This document shows positions 1-13,193 of a stretch of 64,000 nucleotides of DNA, one piece after another. How positions within the stretch are numbered: the stretch's first letter is position 1; each line of letters opens with the position of its first letter. Made by a program: the position numbers and the translations under genes. A model generated the notes under the pieces. It was not told the DNA's origin, did no database searches, and worked only from the letters and a program-made list of their open reading frames with translations. This stretch comes from Prosopocoilus inquinatus (taxonomy: Eukaryota; Arthropoda; Insecta; Coleoptera; Lucanidae), in assembly GCA_036172665.1 (NCBI GenBank), contig CM069870.1:21922001-21986000 (forward strand). Direction: 5' to 3'.

Positions 1-1100
1 ATTTTGTGTAAACACGAAAATCTCGCGTGAAATTTCGTGCCATGATTTTTTACGATTTCAAATGTGGCCTAACGCCGAAACAATGCCTCGATCGGCTTCA
101 TTTGGCTGAAGAAGCACCAACAAAGAGCAGTATTTATAATTGGTTTGCCGAATTCCAGCGTAGACGTACCTCTCTCAGTGACGCATTTCGTGAAGGTCGT
201 CCATCAACATCTGTTGTTGCCACTAATGTAGATGCTGTGCGTGAAATGCTTGAGCGAGATCGACATGTGACATACCGTGAGATTCAAGCATCCTTAAGCA
301 TTGACATGAAAGCAATACACCAGATTTTGCATGATCATTTGAACGTACGAAAGCTTTGCAGTCGTTGGATCCCACACAATTTAACAGAAGCGCAAAAACA
401 GGGTCGTGTCAAATGGTGCGAAGAAATGCTCAAGAAATTCAATGGAGGTCGTTCAAATTTAGTTTATAACACCGTTGCTGGTGACGAAACGTGAATCTAT
501 TCGTACAAGCCAGAAAGTAAACAACAATCTACCGTTTGGGTATTTCCAAGTGAACCAAAACCAACAAAAGTTGTCCGTTCACGCAGTGCTGCGAAGCAAA
601 TGATTGCTTGTTTCTTTGGTTTAACTGGACGTGTAGCAACCGTGGCTTTACAGGATCGAAAAACCGTGAATGCTGATTGGTATACTAGAATTTGTTTGCC
701 GGAAGTCATCGATCAAATAAGAAGAAACAATCGAAATCGACGAATTATTTTCCATCATGACAACGCCAGCTGTCACTCAGCCCGCCAAACAGTTGATTTT
801 TTGTCCAACAAAAATGTTGAATTAATGACTCATTGTCCATATTCACCTGATTTATCACCTAATGATTTCTATTTGTTCCCAAATATCAAAAATAAAATGC
901 GTGGTGAGCGATTTTCGTCGGCTGAAGCAGCGGTTGAAACATTCCGGACACTGGTTTCTGAGGTACCATCTTTAGAGTGGAAAACGTGCTTTAGAAATTG
1001 GTTCGAGCGTATGCAAAAGTGTATTGACGTCAAAGGCGAATATTTCGAAAAACCATGATACCGATTACCAAATTTCATAAGCGTTTTTTCATACCGTTTC
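1..1100 (+). mobile_element. mariner-family DNA transposon, left end cut by the window edge
   Basis: The element is defined by the transposase pseudogene it carries. The left terminal repeat is not visible because the window opens inside or just at the 5' leader. The right terminal repeat should lie shortly after the stop codon at 1056-1058, but without the left end I cannot pair it, so the right boundary is approximate. Confidence 0.8.
27..1058 (+). pseudogene. mariner transposase, broken by a single in-frame stop
   Basis: The reading frame runs from 27 to 1058 with one interruption, a TGA at 492-494. Length, about 343 codons, is normal for mariner (about 345). The N-terminal part has the paired helix-turn-helix look of mariner DNA-binding domains, with the linker motif WFAEFQRRRTS near residue 40. 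The catalytic triad is visible: Asp at 483-485 in GDET, Asp at 759-761 in HHDNASCH, and Asp at 864-866 in SPND, with 34 residues between the second and third, the mariner D,D34D signature. The stop replaces the Trp that normally follows GDET, so it is probably a TGG to TGA change. No frameshift is seen. The first ATG is at 42-44, after the expected start, and an in-frame TAA lies at 9-11, so the original start also seems lost. The copy looks young but cannot make full-length transposase. Confidence 0.93.
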
Positions 1101-2142
1101 CAGAAACTTTTGCAGCAGCCCACGTACAATGCCGAAAAAATATGTATACATACATTTTACACCAGGACATCAAAGTGGATATGTTAAAAAATATGTCAAA
1201 GCACCAGAAACTGGACAAGAAAAGCGTTATTAACATTGTAGGGTAAAAATGGAAGACTGAAATTTCTTTTAGCTTTATAGTTAAGTAACATACAATGCCA
1301 CTGGGTATATTTTCCCTTAATGGCAGCAGTGGACAATTAAACGTTATCTTGCCGTCACATTTTAACAATGACGTGACTAATCCGGGGTTACGCCACCAGA
1401 TGTGAATGCAATTATCTTTTTAGTATAATTTTATAGCAATATTAATTGCCTTGCGATGCGATAAGGTGGTTCAAATACACGCTTTCCCAACTTTATTTCC
1501 CTCCCGATATCAACCTAAACCACCTTCAAAATGTTAATTATCAATTCTTTTGTAAAGGCGCCCGATATACAGAGAAGTTAATAAAAAATCAATAAGCCAG
1601 CTTTAAAACAATACCCACTGGCCCACCTCATACCTGACGTAGGTGAATTAGATTTATTTCATCGCGCTGCTGCCATGCCAAGCCATGCGGCACCGTTCGC
1701 AAGACAGTGTTCCCAACGGTAAACAATAAAGGCAACGTAAAGAAATAAATCGCCATTAGAAACTTTCAATGGAATTTTACCGCCACAGACCATACGGTTT
1801 CATTTGCAAGATACGAAATTGATTTAAGTTTTTAAGTTTTTCAACTTTACCAACCGTGAAAATGAACAATGATTGATTTAGCTGAAAAGATAATTTTCAG
1901 ATTCAAATACAATCACAAATAAAAAATTGTAGGGGTATTAAATAATTTTTAAATTCATTAATCATCAATAGGTATTGTACGAACCGCTATGTCATACAAA
2001 ACCATTTACACATGGTATACAGAGTGTCCACCGAGTGCCGCGGTCTTCTCTACCGTCTAAAGTACACAAGATAGAAAAGAAATTCAAACGAGATGAGGTG
2101 TAACTCAGTCAGCTCTATTTTCTAAAATTATTTCTGGCTATA
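1101..2142. other. gene-free stretch, nothing recognised
   Basis: AT-rich unique-looking DNA. The short ORFs around 1055-1368 on both strands show no conserved motif and no exon-like borders. Confidence 0.5.
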
Positions 2143-3795
2143 CAGGCTGTTCAGTAACTGAGAGCCATACCAAAGTTATATTTTTTTAAATGGAAATATT
2201 TTTACATATTTCGAAAGTACGCATAACGAGTAGGTAATAACCAAAAAAAATCGGAAGTTTTATTTAAGAGTTTTTAAGATATTAATGATAGTGTATAAAA
2301 AATTGCTCTAATTTGAGCTCTTGTAATTTGATTATTTACTTACATTTCATCGTGAAATTTTTGTAGGTAGACAATACAACAATACTTCATCTACAGAAAT
2401 TTCACAACAGCTTCAATCTATTAGTTATGATGTGTACAGGGTATTGAGTTTTGAAAAAGTTATTTTTTCTCAAAATTTTCAAATGGAACACCCAGTATGT
2501 CTAAACTCTTGTGAAACACTTCTGTTTTTTTGTTTTAAACAGTTTTCTTTGTTTAAAACATGTTTAAAATTGACTCTAAATTAAACATGTTTTAAACAAA
2601 AAAACAGCTGTTTAAAACAACTTTTAAATGTTTAAATTGCCCTTACAGCTTACATAAAAAGATATATATTATTATTATTATTTGATATTTGTGCAAAAAG
2701 AAGAATTTATTAAAATTCGATCTCTAATTAAAAGAAAGATGAAAAGTTTGTAATGTTAGATTTTGTACCCTTTTAAAAATAATGTATGTACTTTGATAAT
2801 AATTTAAATCATTTAAGGCAGAGCTTGATTTATTTAGGATCTACGGTCGCGGTGTTTTAAATGATTTTCAAAGAAAGTATGAAGTATTTGGTATCAATAT
2901 ACTGAAAAAAACATTCACAATAAAAACTAAAATCAAATACAATCCAAACAAATATTTTTTTCAAATTACTTGATCGCATTAGAACTAAAATACATGACTC
3001 GTGGCTTTCAACACTGGAAAACAAAAATTTCAAATATGTAAAAACAAGTAGGATGTTCCATTTAAAATAACAAAGTTGATATTACTTCCGCCGAAACCAA
3101 AAGTCCAGTAGGTATATGTCTGAAATTTCAAATTAAATTTTTGTTTAATTCATCGTTTTTAAACAAACCTTAAAATTCTAGAAGGGCGAATATACGGCAT
3201 TGGGACACACGGTAGAAATTCAATGAAGACAAATGAAACGATAACGTTATAAATAGTTTAAACAGCGACATCCTATGATCACTTTTGGACCTAACATTGC
3301 ATTATCATTGACAAATTCAAGCCAGTTTGCTACATAATAACTCATCCCGTAGCCCATAGTATGAACAGGGAAGCGGAGGACCCAGTATGTTTCAAGACTT
3401 AATGTAATAATAAAAGGTTAAATATTGAAAAGGTATTTAAAAATTTTAAAATATTATTATTATTATTCTAGTGATCAGTAATAATTAATGAATTGATTAT
3501 AATCAATCTAATGCAATTTAAATTTAGTTCAAATCAGAGCTACTGTGTAGTCATCATGTCATCAGCATTGTCTACAATTATTAAAACAATTAATATGAGA
3601 ACAAACTAAAGTTTAAAGTTAATCTGTCAGTGAAATATAGACCCTAAACAATTAACTTCTGGTTACACAGTATTACGTTGCAAAAATAAAACACATATAT
3701 CAAAAGTGGTCTTTTTTAGCTTAAAACTAAAAAAATGAATTTAAAACATTAACAAAAAAATGTTTAAAACTTAAAAATAAAGCACTTGCACCCTG
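2143..3795. repeat. possible TA-flanked repeat element, very AT-rich
   Basis: The left border reads TA then CAGGCTGTTCAG, and the right border reads GCACCCTG then TA, resembling the CAGGGTG ends of the clearer foldback elements at 4291, 7249 and 61781. The interior holds many GTTTAAAAC-type palindromes, including a perfect 20-bp inverted repeat at 2548-2567 and 2581-2600 with a 13-nt loop. The two ends match only over a few bases, so the pairing is tentative. No gene is seen inside. Confidence 0.35.
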
Positions 3796-4290
3796 TATAT
3801 GCAGTGTTAATTATTGTCATGCAACTTAAAATTGTGAGCTGTTTTTATTTCCTTTTATATTTTTAACGTATAAAGCTTGGTGCAAATTATGAATTCTCTC
3901 TGCTCTAAAATGAAGGCAACACTTCGTGTAATGTTACGTAATTTGAAATATTTACTCATTGTATACTTTTGGAATTGGCATAACAATTATCGTAGATTTA
4001 CCGTTCACGAGACATTGAACTCTCTCTTCGCGCTGTTAATAACACAACAAAAATTTACGCATTTAGAGATGTCACGTGTATGTACATATCAGTAACCGTA
4101 AGAATACACATACACACATACCTCTAACGGATTCGCTTATACAGGATGTGAAGATCTTCTCTGACAGCTTATACTTATGTATACAGAACGAGTTTTTTTT
4201 TTCTCTGTAGAGTGTTTCTGCCTATTGAATACTGAAACCTAAAATTATTTTGACACATACAAGATGCATTTAGGATGCGAACTGTTTATA

Positions 4291-5861
4291 CAGGGTTACA
4301 ACTAATTAAAGGGCCACTATGGGAATCTCGTAAATTATAAGAGGTACAAAGATGGTTAAATTACAGAAAAATTGCCTTACCTTGAAACCTAAAAGAATTT
4401 GCAAAAAATCTTGTTCTATTTTTATTCGTTTTTGAAATATCTTCAAAAAACTGAAAATTGTCATTTTTGAAAATCTCGAATATCTTCTTTATTTCTTAAG
4501 ATAGAATCATAAAATTCTGTGTTTTAAGTTCAATTCGATGGACAACCTAATGCAGTTCGAAGACAGGTTAGGTTTCACAGTTTCGTAGATACGATTAGTG
4601 CTCTTGCAAACCGTATGTATTTGTTACTGAGTAACGGGTATAACATGAGATTCGGATTACCGATTCGTTACTTGCCAAAACATTTCGTTACTCGTATGAC
4701 CATAGCGTACGATTTCGCTCACGTATCGATACGAAAGAGTGTGAGCTCCCGATCAGTTGGTAATTTAGTAATTTCAGTTATAAGTTGCTTACGTTTTTAA
4801 TAGATTGTTTATCAACTGTTTATACTTGTAAGTACATTGTTTGTACGCACCGTTCACGGCTTATGTATGCATTTTTAGTAAGTAGTAAAAGTGTTTTTTT
4901 TTTTTAAATAAACCAAATTATAATAAAAGTAATCTTATTGAGTATTACGATTTTAAGTTAAAAATTATATTCACGCATGTTATTTGATTATTTAATTATA
5001 GTATAGTAACGAACGTAACGAGTTATTATTTAATTATACTATAGTAACGAAAGTAACGAGTAACGAATACTTTGTAACGGGTACCGAAATCTAAAGTGAC
5101 GAATAGATGCGAGTACAAACTTTTTCGTTACTTTTACAGCACTAGATGCGATTGACAACTGTAGCTTTTCTTATGGATGCTAACTTAGATATTCATAGCA
5201 CGTGATGCAGAACTAATTTTTGAATACGACCATACGAACATTTAAGCTTTTGTTTTAAAACAAAATATTAGGTTACTAAGAATTTTATTCAAAAAGTTTT
5301 TTTTTATGTAAATATGCAAATAAGTGCCATAATTGAATAAGATTTATTAATTTAATAATAATTTTAGTTCTGAATGTTTACATGCATCCGCCTACTAAAT
5401 ATTTCTTTTTTCAAAATCTTTTGTAATGTCTTGATATTTTGTTTTAAAACAAAAGCATAAGAATCTCGTATGGTCGTATTAAGATTTTGTTTTTGTATCA
5501 CGTGCTATGAATACTCAAGATAGCGTCCTTAAGAAAAAAGACAGTTGACAGTCGTATCTGCGAAACTGTCAATCCTAACCTATTTCTTCGGACGCTATTA
5601 GATTGTCCAGTGAATTTAACACAAAAAAAAATCGAATTTCATGATTCTATTTTAATAAATAAGGAAGATATTCGAGATTAACGAAAATTAGAATTTTCAG
5701 TTTTTTGAAGATATTTCAGAAACGAATGAAAGTAGAAAAGATTTCTTTGAATATTTTGACAGGCTCCAAAACAGCGCAACTTTTATTGTTATTTAATCGT
5801 CTTTGTATCCCTTATAGTTTACGAGATACCCACGGTGGCCCTTTAATTAGTTGTAACCCTG
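4291..5861. mobile_element. foldback element with terminal inverted repeats of about 300 bp
   Basis: Both ends carry the same sequence in opposite orientation, starting CAGGGTTACAACTAATTAAA and continuing with interruptions for roughly 300 bp (about 4291-4595 against 5560-5861). The dinucleotide TA flanks each end (4289-4290 and 5862-5863), as for Tc1/mariner-type insertions. The inverted pairing continues inward between 5153-5285 and 5430-5555, so the whole element is a nearly complete palindrome. The left arm is interrupted by a separate element at 4596-5144. No transposase is encoded, so it would depend on an enzyme supplied elsewhere. Confidence 0.85.
4596..5144. mobile_element. hAT-like non-autonomous element nested in the foldback element
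   Basis: The ends are TAGTGCT and AGCACTA, which are inverted complements. They are flanked by 8-bp direct repeats with one mismatch, GATACGAT (4588-4595) and GATGCGAT (5145-5152), the duplication length typical of hAT elements. Removing the segment rejoins the arms of the surrounding palindrome, which confirms it is an insertion. The interior has repeated GTAACGAGTAACGA-type motifs and no convincing ORF; a 61-codon frame at 4615-4800 is not conserved. Confidence 0.85.
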
Positions 5862-6032
5862 TATTTATTTAACTGGTCAAGAGTAAATTAGTATTTTGTT
5901 GAAAACAACTTCTTTCTATATAAATCCTTAGCCTTATAAATGAAAATATATGAAATAACCTATATTAAGGGTTCCTAATGGGATCAATATTGACGGCAAG
6001 GGGTCGCATAATGATATCTGATAACCTTATAT

Positions 6033-6195
6033 CAGGGGTTCCTAATGGGCTCCCAAGGGGTCGATGATAACTAAATAAAATTCAAGGAAGCAGTAGAGGT
6101 CGATTGGGAGTTAAAGAACCTCTAGGAGTCATTCGGGAGTCGATGAACTTTTGGTGCTCGACTTGGGATCGATCAAAAAAATTTGGGAATCCCTG
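6033..6195. repeat. short hAT-like remnant
   Basis: Ends CAGGGGTTCCTAA and TTGGGAATCCCTG are near inverted complements and resemble common hAT termini. The body is rich in GGGGTCGAT / GGGAGTCGAT motifs that recur near 27360-27420. I see no clean target duplication. Confidence 0.45.
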
Positions 6196-6228
6196 AACAA
6201 TAATTCTATAAAATTTTATTTGCTTTTC

Positions 6229-6655
6229 TCTTTCTATTTTTAATTTAATGATCAATGCACTCAGTCAAATCGTGAAATCCAAATAATTATCGCGTTTAGC
6301 GCTCTCGTTAATTTTCAAAAAATTATCGCTTACGCCAACGCGTCGTTATGAACATCGTTAAATTAAAATTTTTGTTCAAATGAAGTGGCACGTGTTTTCT
6401 TTTGTTTTGTTTAGCCTTTAGCAAGAAATGTTTGACATTTTCTTAAATGTCTAATTATCTTCAATTCTATTTTTAATTTAATGGTCAAGCCACTCACTCA
6501 AATCGTGAAATCCAAATTATCGCTTATGACAACGCGTGGATATGAACATCCAAGTTAAAATTTTTGTTCAAATGAAGTAGCAAGTGTTTCTTTTTTTTGT
6601 TTAGCCTTTAGCAAGAAATGTTGGACATTTTTTTAAATGTCTAATTATCTTCAAC
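6229..6655 (+). repeat. two-copy tandem duplication, unit about 190-235 bp
   Basis: The blocks 6229-6463 and 6464-6655 are direct copies. Both begin CTATTTTTAATTTAATG and end with TTAAATGTCTAATTATCTTC, with an internal deletion of about 40 bp in the second copy. It is non-coding. Confidence 0.8.
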
Positions 6656-7248
6656 AAAAACAGAAAGGGTTCTTGAAAACGGCTCCAAAAACATTATCAT
6701 TATTGTTAAAAATCTCCAGATAATTTAAGTGTCTAGATCTTTTTCGTCAATGATTTATTCTAATAATTTTTGATAAAATAATAAAATATTTCAGTCTATT
6801 TGTAATTATATTTACCGCACAAAGAAATAGAACAGAATAACAGTACAAAAATAAAAATAAAAGAAATATGTAATATATTTGTATGGGTTGGGGTTGTTAG
6901 TTAGAATGTTCCATTTAAAATTAATATTACTGGGAAACCTCAGCATCCTGATATATTTTATCGTATTCTACTTTATTTTACTAATTCGAGCTAACAAACC
7001 TAGATTCCATTAAAAAAAAAAAACAGAATTCGAGCCACAAATTAATCGACACTTTTTAATAACTTAACACATCATTTTTTAAAAACCTTTTAAATTTATT
7101 TTTACTTTAAAAAATAAAATATTTTATTTTACTTTAACACATTGCCGAAGACGACAGATGACAAAGGCGACCGACCTGAATGCTGAAATAACAGGAATTA
7201 ACTTTTTCATTTAGTTGCCAGATTATTAATTTATTATTTTTCTATATA

Positions 7249-9962
7249 CAGGGTGTAACAAAAATACAGGGCGCTACTTCAGAGAAGTATTCTACAGGAC
7301 AAAAGAAAGAAAAAAGTTCATATAAACATGCGTAGGTGGTGTTCATGGGAAGCAACAACAATTTTTGCGAAGTAATTTATATTGGAAAAGTTTCATGATA
7401 TTTCCTGCCCAGTTTTATGGCAATATCAGAAAAACAAATGACTATCAGGTTTTTGAGATTTTCAGTTGATTTTAACTTTTTTTTTAATGAAACGTATGTT
7501 TTTTATCATCGCATCGCCTTCAGGGCGTGAAATTAATTATATCTCTAAAATATTATCTTCCAAAACGCATGTTATCTTTTTTATTTGGTAAATAAATCTT
7601 GACGCTCAAGGAAAATATCTGGGACAGCTAACTTTTTTATTTGAAATTTCACGAGGTAGCTTAAATTAGGAAAGTTTTAGGGTCTTTTCCAGTCGATTTT
7701 ATGGCAGTATCGAAAAAACAGATGACTGCTTGGTTTTTGAGATTTTCATTTGTTTTTATTTTTTTAACGGAATATCAGCTTCTTATCACTGTACCGCGTT
7801 CAGGATGTCTAATTAAGTTCATCTCTAACAAATTATTTTCTAACTATCGATACGGTTTCGTGCAAGCACCCTGTATACGTGTTTAAATGATTTTCTTTCT
7901 ACATTTACTTTAACGTATTAAATAAAAATAAATTATTAATTTTCAATTTCATAATTTTCATAATTTAAGTGTAACATAGAAAGAACTGATTTTTAGATCC
8001 TACGTATATCTGAACTTTCTTCTTCATGTTTGATCAGTAGAATCTCTCAGAAGAAGAAGCTGTTTTAGAAACGTATCATACGTATCAAAATAAAGAATAA
8101 AAAACCTGTATACAGGGTGTTCGCGAGAAGCCGTATCAATATCTAGAAAATAAGTTTTTAGAGACGTACTGAACTACACATCCTGAATGCGTTGCCATAA
8201 AAAATAAAGCTGATATTCCGTTAAAAAAATTGAAAACAATTGAATATCTGGAAAACCAAACAGTATTTTGTTTCTTCGATACTGCCATAATATCTAGCGG
8301 AAAAGGTCCTGAAACTTTCCTGATTTAAGTTAACTCATAAAATTTCAAATAAAAAAGTTAGCTGTTGTAGACATTTTCCTTGTACACCAAGATTAATTAC
8401 GGAATAATTAAAAAAGTAGTAGGCTTTGGAAGATAATGTTTTGAAGGCATAAGTAGTTCAATGTCGTGCATGCGACGCAATGATGAAAATACTACGTTTT
8501 ATTAAAAATAGTTAAAAACAATTGAAAATCTCAAAAACCTGAGTCATTTGTTTTTCCCGTATTGCCATAAAATTGGGCAGGAAAGGTCCTGAAACTTTTC
8601 TAATATAAGTTACTTCGTAAAAATTCAAATAAGAAAGTTATCTATTATTGCGGCTTTCCGTAAACATCCTATACAGGGATTTTCAATTGTTTTCAACTTT
8701 TTTAAATGGAATGTTAGGTTTTTTATCATCGCACCGCATTCAGGATGTCAAATTAATTATGTCTCTAAAATATCAGCTCCCAAAGCCTACTATTTTAGAA
8801 ATTGATTAGTAACAAAATCTTGGTGTTCACGGGAAATGGCTACAATAGCTAACTTTTTTATTTGAAGTTTCACGAAGTAGCTTAAATTAGAAAAGTCTCA
8901 GGACCTTCCCTGCTCGATTTTATGGTACCTTTGGAAAAACAAATGACTATCAGGTTTTTGAGATTTTTCAATTGTTTTCAACTTTTTAAAATGGAACATT
9001 ACGTTTTTTTATCATGAAATCGCATTCAGGATGTCAAATTAAGTATGTCTGTGAAATGATATATCTCAAAACAGAATATTTCATAAGTAATTCAGTCTTG
9101 ATATTCGCGGGAAGAAGTGTATCGTTACGATAGTCTTTTTATTCACGAATACAATATGGTGCGCGTTGAAACAATAGAATAAAGGAAGTGTGTCCAAACT
9201 GTCAGACCTTTGTGAACTATCATGATTAAAATTTGTTTAAATTTAGTTTAAACTAAAAACCCTTGGGTCCAAATATTGAAAGCGCAACAGGTTAAAATGT
9301 CTAATACCATTATTTACCAAATAATTTATAAAATAATAGACTTAGGAGGTGAATATTTTAGAGAAATACTTAATTTGACATCCTGAACACGATACGCTAA
9401 TAAAAAATATAATGTTCCATTAAAAAAAGTTGAAAACAACTGAAAATCTCGAAAATCTGACAGTCATTTGTTTCTCCGAAGGCACCATAAAATCGAGCAG
9501 GGAAGATCCTGAAACTTTCCTGATTTAAGCTACTTCGTAAAATTTCAAATAGAAAGTTAGCTATTGTAGCCATTTTCCGTGAACACCAAGATTTTGTTAC
9601 TGAATCATTTCTAAAATAGTAGGCTTTGGGAGATGATATTTTAGAGACATAATTAATTTGACATCCTGAACGCGGTGCGATGATAAAAAACCTAACATTC
9701 CATTTAAAAAAGTTGAAAACAATTGAAAATCTCGAAAATCTGATTGTCATTTGTTTTTTTTTGAAAGTACCATAAAACCGAAGAGGAAAGGTCCTAAAAC
9801 TTTCCTAATTTAAGTTACTTCATAAAAATACAAATAAGAAAGTTAGCTATTGTAGCGGCTTCCCATGAACAGCCTGTATACATGTTTATATGAACTTTTT
9901 TCTTTATTTTGATGTGTAGAAAACGTCCCTGAAGTAGTGGCCTGTATTTTTGTTACACCCTG
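7249..9962. mobile_element. large TA-flanked foldback element built from alternating inverted modules
   Basis: Terminal inverted repeats of about 85 bp begin CAGGGTGTAACAAAAATACA at each end, and TA lies directly outside (7247-7248 and 9963-9964). The interior is a series of related modules of about 200-330 bp, recognisable by the motif ACAAATGAC followed by GAGATTTTC. Modules near 7431, 7714, 8680 and 8936 point one way; those near 8250, 8530, 9450 and 9735 point the other. The order is therefore two forward, two reverse, two forward, two reverse. ORFs at 7701-7886 and 9397-9750 are translations of the modules and not genes. Confidence 0.8.
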
Positions 9963-12947
9963 TATATATTTGTCGAAGAAAAGAGTTATTAAAACTGCTT
10001 CCCATGCGTTCAAGTCCTGTAAGGAAACAATAAATTTTTTTGGATGACGCTGTCAAAACGAAGCAGACGTCGATCAAAGGAGTAATACATACACAAACTT
10101 ATAAAAAAAAAAACGTCACATAAATATACTTGTATATGTATTTTATAGAAAAAATCGTCATCTTCTTGCAATAAATTGGCAAATATTTTAAACATTTCGA
10201 TTACATTGCGGGAAAAAAAAACTGATTAGATCATGTGCAATAAATTTGTTCTTCCTACACACATTAATCGTTTTTGTTCTCTCCTCTACATATTTTGAAA
10301 CGCCTTAACCATTTATTAACATCTCCTGTAAAAATTTTGTTACATTCTGCTCGTGTTTTCTTTGTAGGTTTACTTGGTATATACGAATTTTAAAATGCTG
10401 CTTGTTCCTATTTTTTATATTCCTAGGAACGCTTAAAAGTATTTGACATAAATGTTTCTATGCAGCTTTTTTAATGACGATTTATTTCGTGTGTGCATGC
10501 CGCAGATGAAAAGCTCTTAAAGAAAATGACATTGAGACACAGCGCATTACTACATTGACAATTTCATAACATAAAACAAGAAAATAAATATAAAGTGACC
10601 AAGAATGATTGTTGGTCTAACCTGATCATACTGAATTTGACTTGACACTGACAGTCTTCACGTAACGTGACTTTTATTTCAAATTCGAATTAAAATGCTG
10701 GATATTTCAAATTAATTATTTTTAAATCGACCTTCTTTCGAAACGGGATTTAAATTGAATCTCTTTGCACAGTGAATTGTTATTCACACAACCTATAATC
10801 TTCTTGATGCCAAGCCAAATATTTGTCAAATAAACCAAACGTGGGCATATATGTACATATGAAAAGAGCGAGCTCGTAGTATCCCTACTATTCTACGGTA
10901 AGAATGAATCTATTAATTAACAGACAAGTGTGATCTCAGAGATGTTACAAAAAAAGTTTCGTAAATCATCGGTTGTTGTGATTAGCGCGCAACTAATATT
11001 GCGAAAAAAGGGAATGTACCCTGTCATGATGCCCACGCCTGAAATAAAGTAACAAAACATCGAATGAAAGTAAGTTGTTAATTATACCATACGATTTTTT
11101 AAATTTTAGATAAAGGTTGGTCATGAAAAGTAAAGTAGTTTTAAATTTAGTCGTAGAGGATGATACTATGGACAGGAAGAGAGGAAATGGCAAACCTACA
11201 ATCACAACTAAAAAAAGTTATTCGAAATTCTACAGTAATTTTTTATTTATTGAGCTATTTCGCACTTGTTTTGCTTTCCAGGACCTCCCTTTATCTAAAA
11301 TTTAAAAAATCATACGGTATTTAAAACCATTTACTGTGGATTACTTTATACTTTAGGTTTAAATGAAAGTTAAGATATAAACATAACTATTAATGGACAT
11401 CCTGTATATCTAGAAATGAAATACGTAATAGGCTAAGACGTGTCAAGGTCAATCTTTACGAGAAGCTTCGCGAATCTTTTAACAGATTTTTTTCCTTAAA
11501 AAATTCAGATGTTATGAGAGAGATTCAGTGAAAAGAAAATCACGCAATGTATGGAAAATATTTAATTAAATGATTTAGGTCGAGTCTATTCCCACGGTGC
11601 TGAATATATTTAAATGTTATTTATTGCATTATTAATTTTTAAATTACTTGTAAAAGTATAAACAAACTGCACGGCAGAGTGAATCATCATCCTACAGAGA
11701 AACAATTTAACTAGAAAAGATGACGAATTAAATTATTTTTGGTTTATCAGTCATTTTCACGGACGATGCAAGCTATAGTGAGTGTTCAACAATATCCGAG
11801 TCCCATGTGATCACCCAAAGTAGGCAACCACACTTACACTAGTTAAAAAAATACCCCTACCGCAATATTCGGATAAGCAGTAGCGTAACACAATTATTTT
11901 TAATTGAAGTTGGTTCTTGTCCGATGAAAATTGTAAGTACAAAGTTTCGTCAGGAAGCTATAAATCTATAGCGAAACGTTGAGTGTTTTCCCTTCATTAT
12001 TCTGTTCGGTTTGAGATTAAAAAACTTTATACTTACAATTATTTTTGTCAGAAAAATTAAACAGGAAAGCAATAACGTAATTTTAATCAAAGGATTATCC
12101 ATGAGATTAGTGACTAATTAAAATTTTGAATAAAATTCGACGAAACAGAAGCCTCGAGATATTATAATTTTTTTTTTGTATGTTAAGTTCCCAAATCCAA
12201 AAAAATATAGTGACTCTAGGCTTCTCTTCCGATGATATTTATTGAAAAAAAAGTAATCTCAAGTAATAATAATTTAAGCTGAGAGCAACCACGGGAATAA
12301 ATGTGAATTACAAAATGACATTTCTGCTGAATTTTATATATCTGTGTTTTTATAATTTTTATTTTATTTTATTTTTATAATTGATAATTGAACAATAATT
12401 ATTTAACTAGTAGATTAAATGGTGTTGAGCTTTTTATTACAATCAAACTTATTTAACGTTGAATACAAAATTCAATTTTGTTCAGATCTCTTGGATTCAA
12501 ATAAAAAATAAAATAAACAAACATTAAAAAACACACAAAACAGAAATGAGACAACTTCGTTAATTTCCCAGAAACGCATTTTTTGGCATCCTTACTTTAC
12601 ACGAAATAATTGTTTTCTTGCAAAGTCATGCGCGGGTAACCGAACTTTGTTTTTTTTTCTTCTAAAATAGCCCATGCAATTCTTATAATAATTATTTTTT
12701 TTTTTTTGACTTCGATGCAAAAGAAGATGACGCTTATTTAAGTTGTCTCAACGAAGGATTCACACAATTTTTAGATTTGCATATTTTGCACTTAATAAAA
12801 ATTTAATGCTTATTTGATATGATACCCTCTGAAGGGAAAGTTTCGAATTTGGATTCTCAGCTTTATAAAAAAAAAAAATGCAGAATGTTTGAAAGCAAAA
12901 CGTAACTACATTTGCTAACGTGGATGTGTTAAAAAGTATTATAGCGA
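9963..12947. other. gene-free stretch with one dispersed repeat
   Basis: No exon or conserved ORF is seen. About 11908-12040 belongs to a small palindromic family also found at about 17298-17420 and 49610-49712; the shared core is a hairpin around CTATAGCGAAACGTTGAG next to a GATGAAA-TTGTAAGTA arm. The rest is AT-rich single-copy-looking DNA. Confidence 0.5.
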
Positions 12948-13154
12948 CAGTGGCGGCTCGTTTAGCGATTTCAATGCACCTCTCCCCCTTTTCACTATCA
13001 ATATATTAATAAGTAAATAAAAAAGTTTCTTTTATTATCAAGCTTCAATTTATTTAAATTTTTAATTTTTTTGTTTGAAATAACAAAATATGTGTCTGTT
13101 AATAATTCTAAGTGAAGCAGCGCTTCACCTGCGTCATCTGACGAGCCGCCACTG
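12948..13154. mobile_element. hAT-like MITE, 207 bp
   Basis: The ends CAGTGGCGGCTCGT and ACGAGCCGCCACTG are perfect inverted complements over 14 bp and have the CAGTGGCGGCTCGT form common in hAT elements. The 8-bp flanks TATAGCGA and AACAGCGT match at only five positions, so the target duplication has decayed. No coding capacity. Confidence 0.8.
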
Positions 13155-13193
13155 AACAGCGTTACAGGAGAATCACGAAAGGCAATAAGTGAC

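Noticed and set aside
9397..9750. 117-codon frame on the - strand
   Set aside because: Its sequence repeats itself internally because it translates two adjacent modules of the foldback element; the 7701-7886 frame is the same module.
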